This document shows positions 21,152 through 30,990 of a stretch of DNA of 64,000 bases, one piece after another. The notes beneath the pieces are model-generated. The model was not told the DNA's origin. It saw only the letters and a program-made list of their open reading frames with translations, and did no database searches. The number at the start of each line of letters is the position of its first letter. Positions within the stretch are counted from its first letter, which is position 1. The stretch spans positions 124,001-188,000 of the forward strand of contig NZ_WPCV01000001.1 in NCBI RefSeq assembly GCF_018035235.1, read 5' to 3'. The translations under genes were made by a program, and so were the position numbers. This DNA comes from Citrobacter sp. On2M. GTDB taxonomy: Bacteria; Pseudomonadota; Gammaproteobacteria; Enterobacterales; Enterobacteriaceae.

Positions 21152-22084
21152 TTATTGCCAGCCCTGCCACTGCAGGCGCATGTACTGCACCAGCGTGCTT
21201 TGGGTGATGCTTTCACCGAGCACACTGAAGAAGCGGCTGTTGTAAACCGGCTCTATCGGTTTCTTCGGTTTGCACAAATTTACACCGCGGAAAGGGTTAC
21301 GCGGCGTATCTGGCGTACCGTTCTTCGGCGATGTGAAGTTTGGTCTGGACGTATCCACCTGTGGTTCATTGAGCAGGCTGCTTGGGCGAACCAGTGTGAT
21401 GTCCGCTGGCAAGTTATAAAGCATCTGCTGCAGAACACGAACCGTCGAAGGGTGTGGGTGCCCAATGGCAATTGCTGAGCCGTTGCGGCGCGCAAGCTCG
21501 ACGGCACGATTGAACTGACGGCGAATGTCGGCTTCGTTTTGCGTATCATCGAGGAAGACTTTGCGTTTGATGACCTTCACGCCAGTTCCTGATGCTGCGC
21601 GCATTGCCTGACTGTTGCCGATGGTCATGCTGTCCAGAAAGTAGAGATCGTAGCGCTCCAGTGCCTGCATCACCTTCTGCATGCCGAACAGGCTGGAGGT
21701 CATCGCGCTGCCCATATGGTTGTTCAGTCCGACCGCATTCGGTACTTTGCTGACCGCGTCGCGAATAATCCGCTCAATCTCTTCGCTGCTCATTTCCGGG
21801 CGCAAAGTATCTTTCTCTAATGGCTGCTTGCTCAGTGGCGCCATCGGCAGGTGGATCAACACTTCATGCCCGCTGTTATGCGCTTTAGTCGCCATTTCAC
21901 GCGCATGTGGCGCGTTTGGCAGAACGGCAACAGAGACTGTGGAAGGCATCGCCAGCACCTGATTTTCAGTGTGCGGACGGTAGCCGAAATCATCAATGAC
22001 GATGGCGAGTTTGCCAGCAAATACAGGTGTTGCGAAGGCCAGCAGGCTGGCGAGAGAGAGTACCAGACGACGAAAATGAGGCAA
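21152..22084 (-). CDS. yibQ: Divergent polysaccharide deacetylase family protein YibQ
   Basis: Secreted or periplasmic protein of 310 residues with a signal peptide (MPHFRRLVLSLASLLAFATPVFA). The DUF610/divergent polysaccharide deacetylase domain begins KLAIVIDDFGYRPH, with the conserved aspartates, and includes HLPMAPL, GLNNHMGSAMTS and the late AIAIGHPHPSTV. Its substrate is unproven; the conserved linkage to envC suggests a role in the cell envelope. It starts three bases after the envC stop, giving an operon gpmI-envC-yibQ. Confidence 0.93.
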   Translation of the reverse strand: MPHFRRLVLSLASLLAFATPVFAGKLAIVIDDFGYRPHTENQVLAMPSTVSVAVLPNAPHAREMATKAHNSGHEVLIHLPMAPLSKQPLEKDTLRPEMSSEEIERIIRDAVSKVPNAVGLNNHMGSAMTSSLFGMQKVMQALERYDLYFLDSMTIGNSQAMRAASGTGVKVIKRKVFLDDTQNEADIRRQFNRAVELARRNGSAIAIGHPHPSTVRVLQQMLYNLPADITLVRPSSLLNEPQVDTSRPNFTSPKNGTPDTPRNPFRGVNLCKPKKPIEPVYNSRFFSVLGESITQSTLVQYMRLQWQGWQ

Positions 22085-22087
22085 AAC

Positions 22088-23371
22088 TTATCTTCCCAAC
22101 CACGGCTGTGGATTGACCGCCTGACCCTGGCGACGAATTTCGAAATAGAGTGCTGGCCTGCCCTGACCGCCGCTGCTACCCACAAGTGCAATAGGTTGCC
22201 CGGCGCGAACCTGTGTACCGACGCTGACCAGCGCGCTCTGGTTATAACCGTACAGGCTCATATCGCCTTTACCGTGCTCAACGACCACCACCAGGCCATA
22301 GCCCTGCAGCCAGTCCGCGAGAATGACGCGACCATCGGCAATAGCTTTAACTTCGGTGCCTTCGGATGCGCCAATAACCATCCCCTTCCAACGTAGCTCA
22401 CCCTGCAGCTGTTCGCCATAGCGATGTAGCGTTGGACCACGAACGGGCCAGAATGCCTGGCCGCGCGGCGAACCTAAACCACCGGTACGCGACATCAGAG
22501 ATTTTTCGCTTTCGGTTGGCTTGTAGGTTGAGCCTTTTCGTGACGCATCCTGCTGCTTATCGCGTACGGCTTGCGCCTCGCGGGCTTCACGTTCTGCGCG
22601 TGCTTTGGCTGCGGCTTCGGCGCGAGCAATGCTGTTGCGCAGGCGTGATTCGTTGGCGCGCATTTCGCCCAGTTGCTGCTGACCTTGTTGAATCGATGAT
22701 TCCAGACCCGAGAGCGTTTTCTGGCGTTCATTACGCGCCTGCTCCAGTTTAGCCTGCTGGGCGCGCTGTTCGTACAGTAACGTCTGCTGTTCGCTTTGCT
22801 TATCTTCAAGCTCGGCTTTTTGCGAGTCGACCTCTTCGCGGGTTTGTTTCAGTTGCGCGATAGTTTCTTGCCTCGCCTGGTTCAGGTAGCCGAAATAGGC
22901 CTGTAGACGTTGCCCGCGCTGGCTCTCTTCACCGCTTAGGATGAGCTGAATGCCGGTGTGTTCGCCCTGACGAAATGCTGCATCGAGCTGGGCTGCCAGG
23001 CTGCGTTCTTGTGCGGCCCGCTGTTTTTCCAGCTTCGCGAGTGCGGCGTTCATCTCAGCGATTTGCGCATTCAACTGCGCCAGTGAGTTTTGTGTTTCGC
23101 GCAGTTGCCTTGCGGCCACGGCGATAGCCTGTTCCTGAGCTTTTAGTTGAGCGAGGAGGGTGGAGCGTTGTTGTTGCTGTTGGCGTACCGCGCGTTCTTT
23201 TGCCGCGATATCAGCCTGAATAGATTTAAGCTGATCGCGTTCGTCCGCGTGGGCGGTAAAGGCGCACAGCAATACGCCAGCGCTAAGCGCGCTGGCGTAG
23301 AACAAGGGCCTGACTGAAAACTTACGCAGTTTCACGGCCCGGGTGATGGTATTAATCGCCTTTCCCCTCAT
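22088..23371 (-). CDS. envC: Murein hydrolase activator EnvC
   Basis: Periplasmic divisome protein that activates the amidases AmiA and AmiB at the septum, under control of FtsEX. After an N-terminal signal region (hydrophobic stretch near residues 24-40, ending AHADERDQ) comes a long glutamine-rich coiled coil (about 45-280). The C-terminal LytM domain reads ADGRVILADWLQGYGLVVVVEHG...; as is known for EnvC, it is degenerate and lacks the full zinc-ligand set, in keeping with an activator instead of an enzyme. Length is 427 residues from ATG 23371. It sits nine bases downstream of gpmI. Confidence 0.96.
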   Translation of the reverse strand: MRGKAINTITRAVKLRKFSVRPLFYASALSAGVLLCAFTAHADERDQLKSIQADIAAKERAVRQQQQQRSTLLAQLKAQEQAIAVAARQLRETQNSLAQLNAQIAEMNAALAKLEKQRAAQERSLAAQLDAAFRQGEHTGIQLILSGEESQRGQRLQAYFGYLNQARQETIAQLKQTREEVDSQKAELEDKQSEQQTLLYEQRAQQAKLEQARNERQKTLSGLESSIQQGQQQLGEMRANESRLRNSIARAEAAAKARAEREAREAQAVRDKQQDASRKGSTYKPTESEKSLMSRTGGLGSPRGQAFWPVRGPTLHRYGEQLQGELRWKGMVIGASEGTEVKAIADGRVILADWLQGYGLVVVVEHGKGDMSLYGYNQSALVSVGTQVRAGQPIALVGSSGGQGRPALYFEIRRQGQAVNPQPWLGR

Positions 23372-23380
23372 GGGGAGGGA

Positions 23381-24925
23381 TTATTCCACGATGAACAGCG
23401 GCTTACCAGTCATCTCTTGCGGGATTTCCATACCCATCAGCGTCAGCATGGTCGGGGCGATATCAGAAAGTTTGCCGCCTTCAACTGCTTTGACGTTTTT
23501 GCCACCGACATAAATCAGCGGAACGGGCAGGTTGGTGTGCGCAGTATGCGCCTGACCGGTGGACGGATCGCGCATTTGCTCTGCGTTACCATGGTCTGCA
23601 GTGATCAACAACTGGCCGCCAACGGATTCAACCGCTTTAGCCACCTGCTCAACGCAGTGATCCAGCGCTTCAACCGCTTTAACCGCTGCTTCCATCACCC
23701 CGGTGTGACCCACCATATCGCCGTTCGGGTAGTTACAAATGATGGTGTCGTATTTCCCACTCTCAATCGCAGCAACCAGTTTTTCGGTCAGCTCAGCAGA
23801 GCTCATTTCCGGCTGCAGATCGTAGGTCGCGACTTTCGGTGAGTTGATCAGAATACGGTCTTCGCCTTTGAACGGCTCTTCTACACCGCCGTTAAAGAAG
23901 AAGGTCACGTGCGCGTATTTTTCGGTTTCGGAAATACGCAACTGCGTTTTGTCGTTCTTCGCCATCCACTCGCCAAGGGTGTTGGCCAGAGATGCTGGTG
24001 GGTAAGCAACCGCAGTTTTGATGTCGGCCGCGTATTCGGTCAGCATCACAAAGTTGAGGTTAACGACTTTCTTACGGGCGAAGCCGTCGAAGTCAGCGTT
24101 AACAAACGCACGGGTGATTTCACGCGCACGGTCAGCACGGAAGTTCATGAAAATCAGCGTATCACCGTCTTCCATAGCAGCTTCAGCCTGGCCTTCAGCA
24201 CGGATCACGGTGGCTTTAACGAATTCGTCGTTTTCGTCACGGGCATAAGCCGCCTGCAGACCTTCAACAGCTGTAGCGAACTGGAATTCGCCTTTTGCCA
24301 GCGTCATCAGGTCATAAGCCTGCTCCACGCGATCCCAACGGTTGTCGCGGTCCATGGCATAGTAACGGCCAATGATGGACGCTACGCGACCTTTGCCCAG
24401 TGCGGCAAATTTCTCTTCGAATTTCTGCAGGGAATGTTCAGCGCTGCGCGGCGGGGTATCACGGCCATCAAGGAAAGCGTGCAGATAGATTTTCTCAGCA
24501 CCGCGTTCAGCGGCCATTTCTACCATCGCCATGATGTGATCTTCGTGGCTGTGAACGCCGCCAGCAGAGAGCAGACCCATGATGTGTACCGCTTTACCGC
24601 TATTTTTTGCCTGGTCGACCGCATCGGTCAGCACCGGGTTGGCGAAGAATGTACGTTCTTTGATTTCAACATCCAGACGGGTCAGGTCCTGATAAACGAT
24701 GCGGCCCGCGCCCAGGTTGACGTGACCCACTTCGGAGTTGCCCATCTGGCGATCGGGCAGACCGACTTCCAGACCAGACGCATCAATCAAGGTATGCGGA
24801 CGTTTTGCCCACAGAGCATCCATTACCGGGGTTTTGGCATTAAAGATGGCGTTATCCTGGCTGTCTTCACGATAGCCATAGCCATCCAGAATCACCAGTA
24901 CCATAGGTTTTTTAGAAACCGACAT
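23381..24925 (-). CDS. gpmI: 2,3-bisphosphoglycerate-independent phosphoglycerate mutase
   Basis: Manganese-dependent enzyme that interconverts 3- and 2-phosphoglycerate in glycolysis. The alkaline-phosphatase-like fold shows [13 protein letters not shown] for metal binding, the catalytic serine in [14 protein letters not shown], and [13 protein letters not shown] near the C-terminus. ATG 24925 gives the standard 514 residues; the open frame extends 63 codons upstream into the divergent promoter region without family similarity. It heads gpmI-envC-yibQ. Confidence 0.97.
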   Translation of the reverse strand: MSVSKKPMVLVILDGYGYREDSQDNAIFNAKTPVMDALWAKRPHTLIDASGLEVGLPDRQMGNSEVGHVNLGAGRIVYQDLTRLDVEIKERTFFANPVLTDAVDQAKNSGKAVHIMGLLSAGGVHSHEDHIMAMVEMAAERGAEKIYLHAFLDGRDTPPRSAEHSLQKFEEKFAALGKGRVASIIGRYYAMDRDNRWDRVEQAYDLMTLAKGEFQFATAVEGLQAAYARDENDEFVKATVIRAEGQAEAAMEDGDTLIFMNFRADRAREITRAFVNADFDGFARKKVVNLNFVMLTEYAADIKTAVAYPPASLANTLGEWMAKNDKTQLRISETEKYAHVTFFFNGGVEEPFKGEDRILINSPKVATYDLQPEMSSAELTEKLVAAIESGKYDTIICNYPNGDMVGHTGVMEAAVKAVEALDHCVEQVAKAVESVGGQLLITADHGNAEQMRDPSTGQAHTAHTNLPVPLIYVGGKNVKAVEGGKLSDIAPTMLTLMGMEIPQEMTGKPLFIVE

Positions 24926-25174
24926 TGCGACAACCTCACACTCAATAGATAAAAAATAATTGCATAATTTTACTACAGCTGAATCGATAAAGTAGCCCCC
25001 GAAGATCAAATAATGGGGGATCGCGTGCCAGGGTGAACACTGATTTACATTTTTTTTTCCGTAGCGCCCCGCAAAAATGCAATCCAATGCACGCTCTGGC
25101 TGTATTTGCGCCAACGCGCAGGTATACTCCTTTCCTGGTTTTTTTAATCACTGAGTCGGGAGTTGTTACCCCCC

Positions 25175-25606
25175 ATGCAAGAAATTATGCAATTTGTTAG
25201 TCGCCACCCTGTCTTGAGTATCGCCTGGATTGCGTTACTGGCGGCTGTATTGTTTACCACGTTTAAGAGCCTGACCTCAAAAGTGAAGGTGATTACGCGC
25301 GGCGAAGCTACACGTCTCATCAATAAAGAAGACGCCGTTATCGTCGATTTACGTCAGCGCGACGACTTCCGCAAAGGTCATATCGCAGGCTCTACTAACC
25401 TGCTGCCGAGCGAAATCAAAGCCAACAATTTTGGCGAGCTGGAAAAACACAAAAACAAACCTGTTATTGTGGTTGATGGCTCTGGTATGCAGTGCCAGGA
25501 TTCAGCAACTGCGCTGATTAAAGCCGGTTTTGAGCAGGTATCTGTACTGAAAGACGGCGTAGCGGGCTGGAGTGGTGAGAATCTGCCACTGGTTCGCGGC
25601 AAGTAA
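25175..25606 (+). CDS. yibN: Membrane-anchored rhodanese-like protein YibN
   Basis: Inner-membrane protein of 143 residues with one N-terminal transmembrane helix (about residues 15-30) and a cytoplasmic rhodanese domain ([16 protein letters not shown], then [12 protein letters not shown] with the candidate active cysteine). Substrate unknown; E. coli YibN has been linked to membrane-protein insertion factors. ATG 25175 is preferred to the TTG at 25163. A TATACT -10 hexamer at 25123-25128 is a plausible promoter element. It is first gene of yibN-grxC-secB-gpsA. Confidence 0.92.
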   Translation: MQEIMQFVSRHPVLSIAWIALLAAVLFTTFKSLTSKVKVITRGEATRLINKEDAVIVDLRQRDDFRKGHIAGSTNLLPSEIKANNFGELEKHKNKPVIVVDGSGMQCQDSATALIKAGFEQVSVLKDGVAGWSGENLPLVRGK

Positions 25607-25656
25607 TTTACCCGCCGTTTTTATCCTGCAGGGTAAAAGAACACTGGAGATAAGTC

Positions 25657-25908
25657 ATGGCCAATATTGAGATCTATACCAAAGCAACCTGCCCGTTTTG
25701 CCATCGTGCAAAAGCGCTGTTGAACAGCAAGGGGGTGAGTTTCCAGGAACTTCCGATTGACGGCGATGCCGTGAAGCGTGAAGAGATGATCAAGCGCAGT
25801 GGCCGTACAACGGTTCCACAGATTTTTATTGATGCACAGCACATTGGTGGTTGTGACGACTTGTATGCGTTGGATGCGCGTGGTGGACTTGATCCCCTGC
25901 TGCGTTAA
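25657..25908 (+). CDS. grxC: Glutaredoxin 3
   Basis: Small cytoplasmic redox protein of 83 residues that reduces disulfides and glutathione mixed disulfides with glutathione. The active site CPFC follows IYTKAT near residue 11, and TVPQIFIDAQHIGGCDD is the cis-proline and glutathione-binding region. It lies 50 bases after yibN and 47 before secB in the conserved enterobacterial cluster. Confidence 0.98.
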   Translation: MANIEIYTKATCPFCHRAKALLNSKGVSFQELPIDGDAVKREEMIKRSGRTTVPQIFIDAQHIGGCDDLYALDARGGLDPLLR

Positions 25909-25955
25909 GGCGTACGGATAGTATTTAAAGGACAACACTAAAGGGTTTTCTCAAC

Positions 25956-26423
25956 ATGTCAGAACAAAATAACACTGAAATGGCTTTCCAGATCCAACGT
26001 ATTTATACCAAGGATGTATCTTTCGAAGCGCCAAATGCACCGCATGTTTTCCAGAAAGATTGGCAGCCAGAGGTTAAACTTGATCTTGATACCGCCTCTA
26101 CCCAACTGGCAGATGATGTGTATGAAGTAGTGCTGCGTGTCACCGTAACGGCTTCCCTGGGTGAAGAAACTGCGTTCCTGTGCGAAGTTCAGCAGGGCGG
26201 TATTTTCTCCATCAGTGGTATTGAAGGGACTCAGATGGCGCATTGCCTTGGCGCATACTGCCCGAACATTCTGTTCCCGTATGCTCGTGAATGCATCACC
26301 AGCCTGGTTTCACGCGGTACATTCCCGCAACTGAACCTTGCGCCGGTCAACTTTGATGCGCTGTTCATGAACTATTTACAGCAGCAGGCTGGCGAAGGTA
26401 CTGAAGAACATCAGGATGCCTGA
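25956..26423 (+). CDS. secB: Protein-export chaperone SecB
   Basis: Tetrameric cytoplasmic chaperone that keeps preproteins unfolded and delivers them to SecA. The 155-residue acidic protein shows the typical [19 protein letters not shown] start, the [17 protein letters not shown] core helix and a C-terminal tail that binds SecA zinc ([14 protein letters not shown]). The stop overlaps the gpsA start as TGATG, so translation is coupled. Confidence 0.98.
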   Translation: MSEQNNTEMAFQIQRIYTKDVSFEAPNAPHVFQKDWQPEVKLDLDTASTQLADDVYEVVLRVTVTASLGEETAFLCEVQQGGIFSISGIEGTQMAHCLGAYCPNILFPYARECITSLVSRGTFPQLNLAPVNFDALFMNYLQQQAGEGTEEHQDA

Positions 26424-27442
26424 TGAACCAAAGTAATGCTTCAATGACTGTGATTGGTGCCGGCTCGTACGGCACCGCTCTTGCCATCACCCTGGCAAGA
26501 AATGGCCATCAGGTTGTCCTGTGGGGCCATGATCCGAAACATATCGCGACCCTTGAGCACGATCGCTGCAACGTCGCGTTCCTCCCTGATGTGCCTTTTC
26601 CCGAAACGCTGCGCCTGGAAAGTGATTTAGCCACTGCGCTGGCCGCCAGTCGTAATATCCTGGTGGTGGTGCCGAGCCACGTCTTTGGCGAAGTGCTGCG
26701 TAACATCAAACCGCTGATGCGTCCTGACGCGAGGCTGGTCTGGGCGACAAAAGGTCTGGAAGCGGAAACGGGACGTCTGCTGCAGGACGTCGCACGCGAA
26801 GCGCTGGGGGATGCTATTCCACTGGCGGTCATCTCCGGTCCGACGTTCGCCAAAGAGCTGGCAGCAGGTATGCCGACGGCGATCTCTCTGGCCTCGACGG
26901 ACGACACCTTTGCTGACGATCTCCAGCAGTTGCTGCACTGCGGTAAAAGCTTCCGCGTTTACAGCAACCCGGATTTCATTGGCGTGCAGCTTGGCGGCGC
27001 GGTGAAAAACGTTATTGCTATTGGCGCGGGGATGTCTGACGGCATCGGCTTCGGCGCGAATGCGCGAACCGCATTGATCACCCGCGGACTGACCGAAATG
27101 TCTCGCCTTGGCGCGGCGCTGGGTGCCGATCCTGCCACCTTTATGGGGATGGCGGGTTTAGGCGATCTGGTGCTGACCTGTACCGACAACCAGTCGCGTA
27201 ACCGTCGTTTTGGCATGATGCTCGGCCAGGGTATGGACGTGCAGGGCGCGCAGGACAAGATTGGTCAGGTGGTTGAAGGCTACCGCAATACGAAAGAAGT
27301 TCGTGAATTGGCGCACCGTTTTGGTGTTGAGATGCCAATAACCGAGGAAATTTATCAAGTATTGTATTGCGGAAAAAATGCGCGCGAGGCAGCATTGACG
27401 TTATTAGGTCGTGCGCGCAAGGACGAGCGAAGCAGCCACTAG
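26423..27442 (+). CDS. gpsA: sn-glycerol-3-phosphate dehydrogenase (NAD(P)+)
   Basis: Reduces dihydroxyacetone phosphate to glycerol-3-phosphate for phospholipid synthesis. The N-terminal Rossmann motif is [18 protein letters not shown]; the catalytic lysine lies in [14 protein letters not shown], and [20 protein letters not shown] is the substrate-binding signature. Length 339 residues, as in E. coli. It overlaps secB by one base and is followed by a hairpin before cysE. Confidence 0.98.
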   Translation: MNQSNASMTVIGAGSYGTALAITLARNGHQVVLWGHDPKHIATLEHDRCNVAFLPDVPFPETLRLESDLATALAASRNILVVVPSHVFGEVLRNIKPLMRPDARLVWATKGLEAETGRLLQDVAREALGDAIPLAVISGPTFAKELAAGMPTAISLASTDDTFADDLQQLLHCGKSFRVYSNPDFIGVQLGGAVKNVIAIGAGMSDGIGFGANARTALITRGLTEMSRLGAALGADPATFMGMAGLGDLVLTCTDNQSRNRRFGMMLGQGMDVQGAQDKIGQVVEGYRNTKEVRELAHRFGVEMPITEEIYQVLYCGKNAREAALTLLGRARKDERSSH

Positions 27443-27464
27443 CCGTAAGGAACCGTTTCAATCT

Positions 27465-27502
27465 AACGACCCGACCCGCGTAGAACGGGTTGGTCGTTTT
27501 GC
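27465..27502 (+). terminator. Hairpin with T-tract between gpsA and cysE
   Basis: AACGACC-CGACCCG and CGGGTTGGTCGTT form a long, slightly imperfect stem, ending in TTTT. It begins 22 bases after the gpsA stop and ends about 20 bases before the cysE ATG. It may be a full terminator or a partial one that lowers read-through into cysE. Confidence 0.65.
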
Positions 27503-27520
27503 TACCTTCTGGAGTATGCA

Positions 27521-28342
27521 ATGCCGTGTGAAGAACTGGATATCGTCTGGAAAAACATTAAAGCGGAAGCCCGGGCACTGGCGGAATGTGAGCCAATGCT
27601 AGCCAGTTTTTACCACGCAACGCTGCTCAAGCATGAAAACCTCGGCAGTGCGCTGAGTTATATGCTGGCGAATAAACTCGCTTCTCCGATCATGCCTGCC
27701 ATTGCGATTCGAGAAGTCGTGGAAGAGGCCTACGCGGCCGATCCTGAAATGATTGCTTCGGCGGCTTGTGATATTCAGGCGGTGCGCACGCGTGACCCGG
27801 CCGTCGATAAATATTCCACCCCACTTCTTTATCTGAAGGGTTTTCACGCGCTTCAGGCCTATCGTATCGGTCACTGGCTGTGGCACCAGGGGCGTCAGGC
27901 GCTGGCGATCTTTCTGCAAAATCAGGTGTCCGTTAGCTTTCAGGTAGACATTCACCCGGCGGCAAAAATTGGCCGGGGGATTATGCTCGATCACGCCACC
28001 GGTATTGTGGTCGGTGAAACTGCGGTGATTGAAAACGACGTCTCTATTTTGCAATCTGTCACGCTTGGCGGGACCGGTAAATCCGGCGGTGACCGTCATC
28101 CTAAAATTCGTGAAGGTGTGATGATTGGTGCGGGAGCAAAAATTCTCGGCAATATTGAAGTCGGGCGTGGCGCGAAGATTGGCGCAGGTTCCGTCGTTTT
28201 ACAGCCTGTTCCCCCGCATACTACTGCCGCAGGCGTTCCGGCGCGCATCGTCGGCAAGCCTGACAGCGATAAGCCGTCTATGGATATGGATCAGCATTTC
28301 AACGGGATACATCATACGTTTGAGTATGGCGATGGCATCTGA
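27521..28342 (+). CDS. cysE: Serine O-acetyltransferase
   Basis: Acetylates L-serine with acetyl-CoA, the committed and cysteine-inhibited step of cysteine synthesis. The 273-residue protein has an alpha-helical N-terminal domain and a C-terminal left-handed beta-helix of hexapeptide repeats (IGRGIMLDHATGIVVGETAVIEND), with the catalytic histidine in LDHATG. The C-terminal tail, which ends MDQHFNGIHHTFEYGDGI, is the segment that binds CysK in other species. Confidence 0.98.
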   Translation: MPCEELDIVWKNIKAEARALAECEPMLASFYHATLLKHENLGSALSYMLANKLASPIMPAIAIREVVEEAYAADPEMIASAACDIQAVRTRDPAVDKYSTPLLYLKGFHALQAYRIGHWLWHQGRQALAIFLQNQVSVSFQVDIHPAAKIGRGIMLDHATGIVVGETAVIENDVSILQSVTLGGTGKSGGDRHPKIREGVMIGAGAKILGNIEVGRGAKIGAGSVVLQPVPPHTTAAGVPARIVGKPDSDKPSMDMDQHFNGIHHTFEYGDGI

Positions 28343-28467
28343 TTTCGAGCTATCTTACTTGTCATCTTGAACCAGGACTGTGCTCGCCATCCTCACGTAC
28401 TGCGCGCAGTCCATGTTCAACCTGACTGCGCCGATAACGCTCGAAAAGTAAACGTTAAATTCTGCCG

Positions 28468-28499
28468 TAGGTCGGATAAGGCGTTAGCCGCACCCGACA
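28468..28499. repeat. REP-like element between cysE and trmL
   Basis: The sequence starting GTAGGTCGGATAAGGCG and continuing with GCCGCACCCGACAC has the imperfect-palindrome pattern of enterobacterial REP units. It lies in the 161-base gap between the convergent stops of cysE and trmL; the rest of this gap holds no recognisable gene. Confidence 0.6.
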
Positions 28500-28503
28500 C
28501 AAA

Positions 28504-28977
28504 TCAACTACGCAATACCGCGCCAGGATAACCTAACTGGCGCCAGGCTTCATACACCACTACCGACACCGCGTTAGACAGGTTCATGCTGCGACTGTCC
28601 GGCATCATCGGAATACGAATTTTTTGTTCGGCTGGTAACGCGTCGAGAATGCTGGCTGGCAGACCGCGTGTTTCCGGGCCAAACATCAGATAATCGCCAT
28701 CCTGATAGTTTACTGCGCTATGCGCTGGCGTACCTTTGGTGGTCAGGGCAAACAGACGTTGCGGATTTTCTGCGGCGACGAAAGTGGCATAATCAGGGTG
28801 GCGCAGCACGGCGGTAAATTCATGGTAATCCAGCCCTGCGCGACGCAGGCGCTTGTCGTCCCAGGTAAAGCCCATTGGCTCAATAATATGCAGACGAAAG
28901 CCGGTATTGGCGCAAAGACGGATAATATTGCCGGTATTTGGCGGGATTTCTGGTTCGAACAAAACGATGTTAAGCAT
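28504..28977 (-). CDS. trmL: tRNA (cytidine/uridine-2'-O-)-methyltransferase TrmL
   Basis: Methylates the 2'-O of the wobble nucleotide of the tRNA-Leu isoacceptors, using S-adenosylmethionine. This SPOUT-family protein of 157 residues shows [19 protein letters not shown] (motif 1), FGPETRGLP (motif 2) and [22 protein letters not shown] (motif 3, forming the knot). The stretch just upstream of its ATG forms a hairpin that includes the AGGGGG ribosome-binding site. It lies downstream of lldD on the same strand. Confidence 0.97.
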   Translation of the reverse strand: MLNIVLFEPEIPPNTGNIIRLCANTGFRLHIIEPMGFTWDDKRLRRAGLDYHEFTAVLRHPDYATFVAAENPQRLFALTTKGTPAHSAVNYQDGDYLMFGPETRGLPASILDALPAEQKIRIPMMPDSRSMNLSNAVSVVVYEAWRQLGYPGAVLRS

Positions 28978-28980
28978 ACT

Positions 28981-29001
28981 GCCCCCTTAATAACGGGGGG
29001 C
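28981..29001 (-). promoter_or_regulatory. Hairpin covering the trmL ribosome-binding site
   Basis: GCCCCC (28981-28986) and GGGGGC (28996-29001) are complementary. Read on the minus strand, the 3' arm AAGGGGGC is the only good Shine-Dalgarno sequence for trmL, three bases from its ATG. Folding would therefore hide it. Whether this regulates trmL is inference. Confidence 0.45.
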
Positions 29002-29026
29002 AGAATAACAGATATTTAATTCACCC

Positions 29027-30217
29027 TCACGCGGCATCACCCTGGACCAGAGGAGCCAATGCGGCAGGCAGGCTCTTGCCCAGTTCCTGTACCAGTGAAT
29101 CGCGGCTGATTTCGCTAATGGATTTCGCACCGGTCAGGGTCATTGCTACCTTCATCTCTTTCTCGATCAGGTTCAGCAGATTCGCCACACCGGCCTGGCC
29201 GTGGGTTGCCAGCGCGTACAGGTAAGCACGGCCCAGCAGCACGCTATCCGCACCCAGCGCAATCATGCGCACCACGTCCAGACCGTTGCGGATCCCGCTG
29301 TCGGCCAGAATCGCGATATCGCCTTTTACCGCATCGGCAATGGCGGGCAGCGCGCGGGCGGAAGAAAGCACGCCATCTAGCTGGCGCCCACCGTGGTTGG
29401 AAACCACAATCCCGTCGGCGCCAAAGCGCACGGCGTCGCGGGCATCTTCTGGATCGAGGATCCCTTTGATCACCATCGGGCCATCCCAGAACTCACGGAT
29501 CCACTCGAGGTCTTTCCAGGAGATGGACGGATCGAAGTTATTCGCCAGCCAACCGATGTAATCCTCAAGGCCGGTGGGCTTGCCAAGATACGTCGAAATA
29601 TTGCCTAAATCATGCGGCCGACCGTTCAGGCCAACGTCCCATGCCCATTGTGGATGGGTAACTGCCTGCCAGTAACGACGGAGTGCCGCATTTGGTCCGC
29701 TCATACCTGAATGAGCGTCACGATAGCGTGCGCCGGGCGTGGGCATATCGACGGTAAAAACCAGCGTGGAGCAGCCTGCGGCTTTGGCGCGTTCCAGGGC
29801 GTTACGCATAAAGCCGCGATCGCGCAGGACGTAAAGCTGGAACCACATCGGACGCTTGATGGTCGGGGCGACTTCTTCAATTGGGCAGACGGATACCGTC
29901 GAAAGCGTAAATGGTATGCCTTTGGCATCAGCGGCGGCGGCAGCCTGAACTTCGCCCCTGCGTGCGTACATGCCGCACAAACCGACAGGCGCGAGGGCTA
30001 CTGGCATCGACAGTTTTTCGTTAAACAGGGTGGTTTCCAGACTAAGATCTGACATGTTCTTCAGCACGCGCTGGCGTAGTGCCACCTCTGATAAATCTTC
30101 CACGTTACGGCGCAGGGTATGCTCCGCGTACGCCCCACCGTCAATGTAGTGGAACAGGAAAGGAGGCAGAATGCGCTGGGCTGCGGCGCGATAATCGCTG
30201 GCTGCTGAAATAATCAT
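29027..30217 (-). CDS. lldD: L-lactate dehydrogenase (quinone, FMN-dependent)
   Basis: Membrane-associated flavoenzyme that oxidises L-lactate to pyruvate and passes electrons to the quinone pool. The alpha-hydroxyacid oxidase TIM barrel of 396 residues carries the [10 protein letters not shown] motif, with the catalytic histidine near residue 275, and the FMN-binding [20 protein letters not shown]. It overlaps lldR by four bases and is the last gene of lldP-lldR-lldD. Confidence 0.98.
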   Translation of the reverse strand: MIISAASDYRAAAQRILPPFLFHYIDGGAYAEHTLRRNVEDLSEVALRQRVLKNMSDLSLETTLFNEKLSMPVALAPVGLCGMYARRGEVQAAAAADAKGIPFTLSTVSVCPIEEVAPTIKRPMWFQLYVLRDRGFMRNALERAKAAGCSTLVFTVDMPTPGARYRDAHSGMSGPNAALRRYWQAVTHPQWAWDVGLNGRPHDLGNISTYLGKPTGLEDYIGWLANNFDPSISWKDLEWIREFWDGPMVIKGILDPEDARDAVRFGADGIVVSNHGGRQLDGVLSSARALPAIADAVKGDIAILADSGIRNGLDVVRMIALGADSVLLGRAYLYALATHGQAGVANLLNLIEKEMKVAMTLTGAKSISEISRDSLVQELGKSLPAALAPLVQGDAA

Positions 30218-30990
30218 GTGTTGTTCTCCCTGCTAATTTCATTATGGTCACCGGGCAGACGGGTGATACGCGCCTGGCGGGCCTGGTCTTCATCAAAGCG
30301 TTTAATGGTGGTATGGACAAAACTGAGATGCGCCATCATTGCCTTTCGCGCGCCGTCGGCGTCCCCAGCGACAATCGCGTCCAGCACAGCAAGGTGTTGT
30401 TCTGTGAGCTGTGAAAACACCGGCGGCACCAGGTACATACGTTGGCGACTCTGTTTTACCGAAGACTGCAATACGTCGAAGAAACCACGCATGGTTTGTA
30501 GCAACACCACGTTATGCGAGGCTTCAGCGATGGCAAGGTGAAAGCGAACGTCTGCTTGTGAAGCGAGATCCGGATCTTCACTTTGTGTGGCCTCGAAACA
30601 GAGCCTGATTTTCTCTTTGTCGGCGGCCGTGGCGCGCATGGCGGCGTGCCAGGCGGTGCTGGCCTCGATGGCGTGGCGGGCTTCGAGAATATCGAAGCTG
30701 TAATCAGGGTCGTCCGCCATCAGGCTTTTCAGTGGCTGGACAATGTTTTGTTCGGACCACGGTTCATGCTGCCAACGGATAAACGTCCCGCCGCCACGAC
30801 GGCTAATCAGCACGCCTTCACTTACCAGCTTGGCTAACGCCTCGCGCAGTGAGTTACGGGATACGCCGAGCTGTATGGCCAGTTGGCGCTCAGCGGGCAA
30901 TTTCATGCCCGCCTCCAGCTGTTGTTCTTTAATCAGCGCCCGCACACGAGATGCGACCTCGTCTGACAGGCGTCTGGGCATCACTATCAT
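30214..30990 (-). CDS. lldR: GntR-family regulator of L-lactate utilisation
   Basis: FadR-type GntR protein of 258 residues. The N-terminal winged helix-turn-helix includes [22 protein letters not shown], and the C-terminal all-helical FCD domain binds the effector (L-lactate in E. coli). It acts both as repressor and, through paired operators, as activator of lldPRD. It overlaps lldP and lldD by four bases each, so the regulator is made from the operon that it controls. Confidence 0.97.
   Translation of the reverse strand: MIVMPRRLSDEVASRVRALIKEQQLEAGMKLPAERQLAIQLGVSRNSLREALAKLVSEGVLISRRGGGTFIRWQHEPWSEQNIVQPLKSLMADDPDYSFDILEARHAIEASTAWHAAMRATAADKEKIRLCFEATQSEDPDLASQADVRFHLAIAEASHNVVLLQTMRGFFDVLQSSVKQSRQRMYLVPPVFSQLTEQHLAVLDAIVAGDADGARKAMMAHLSFVHTTIKRFDEDQARQARITRLPGDHNEISRENNT

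Noticed and set aside
23909-24952. Long 347-codon open frame on the plus strand opposite gpmI
   Set aside because: It is a compositional shadow of gpmI: low-complexity, histidine- and phenylalanine-rich translation, no start signal and no recognisable domain.
24926-25114. N-terminal extension of gpmI by 63 codons
   Set aside because: It covers the gpmI-yibN promoter region and has no similarity to phosphoglycerate mutases.
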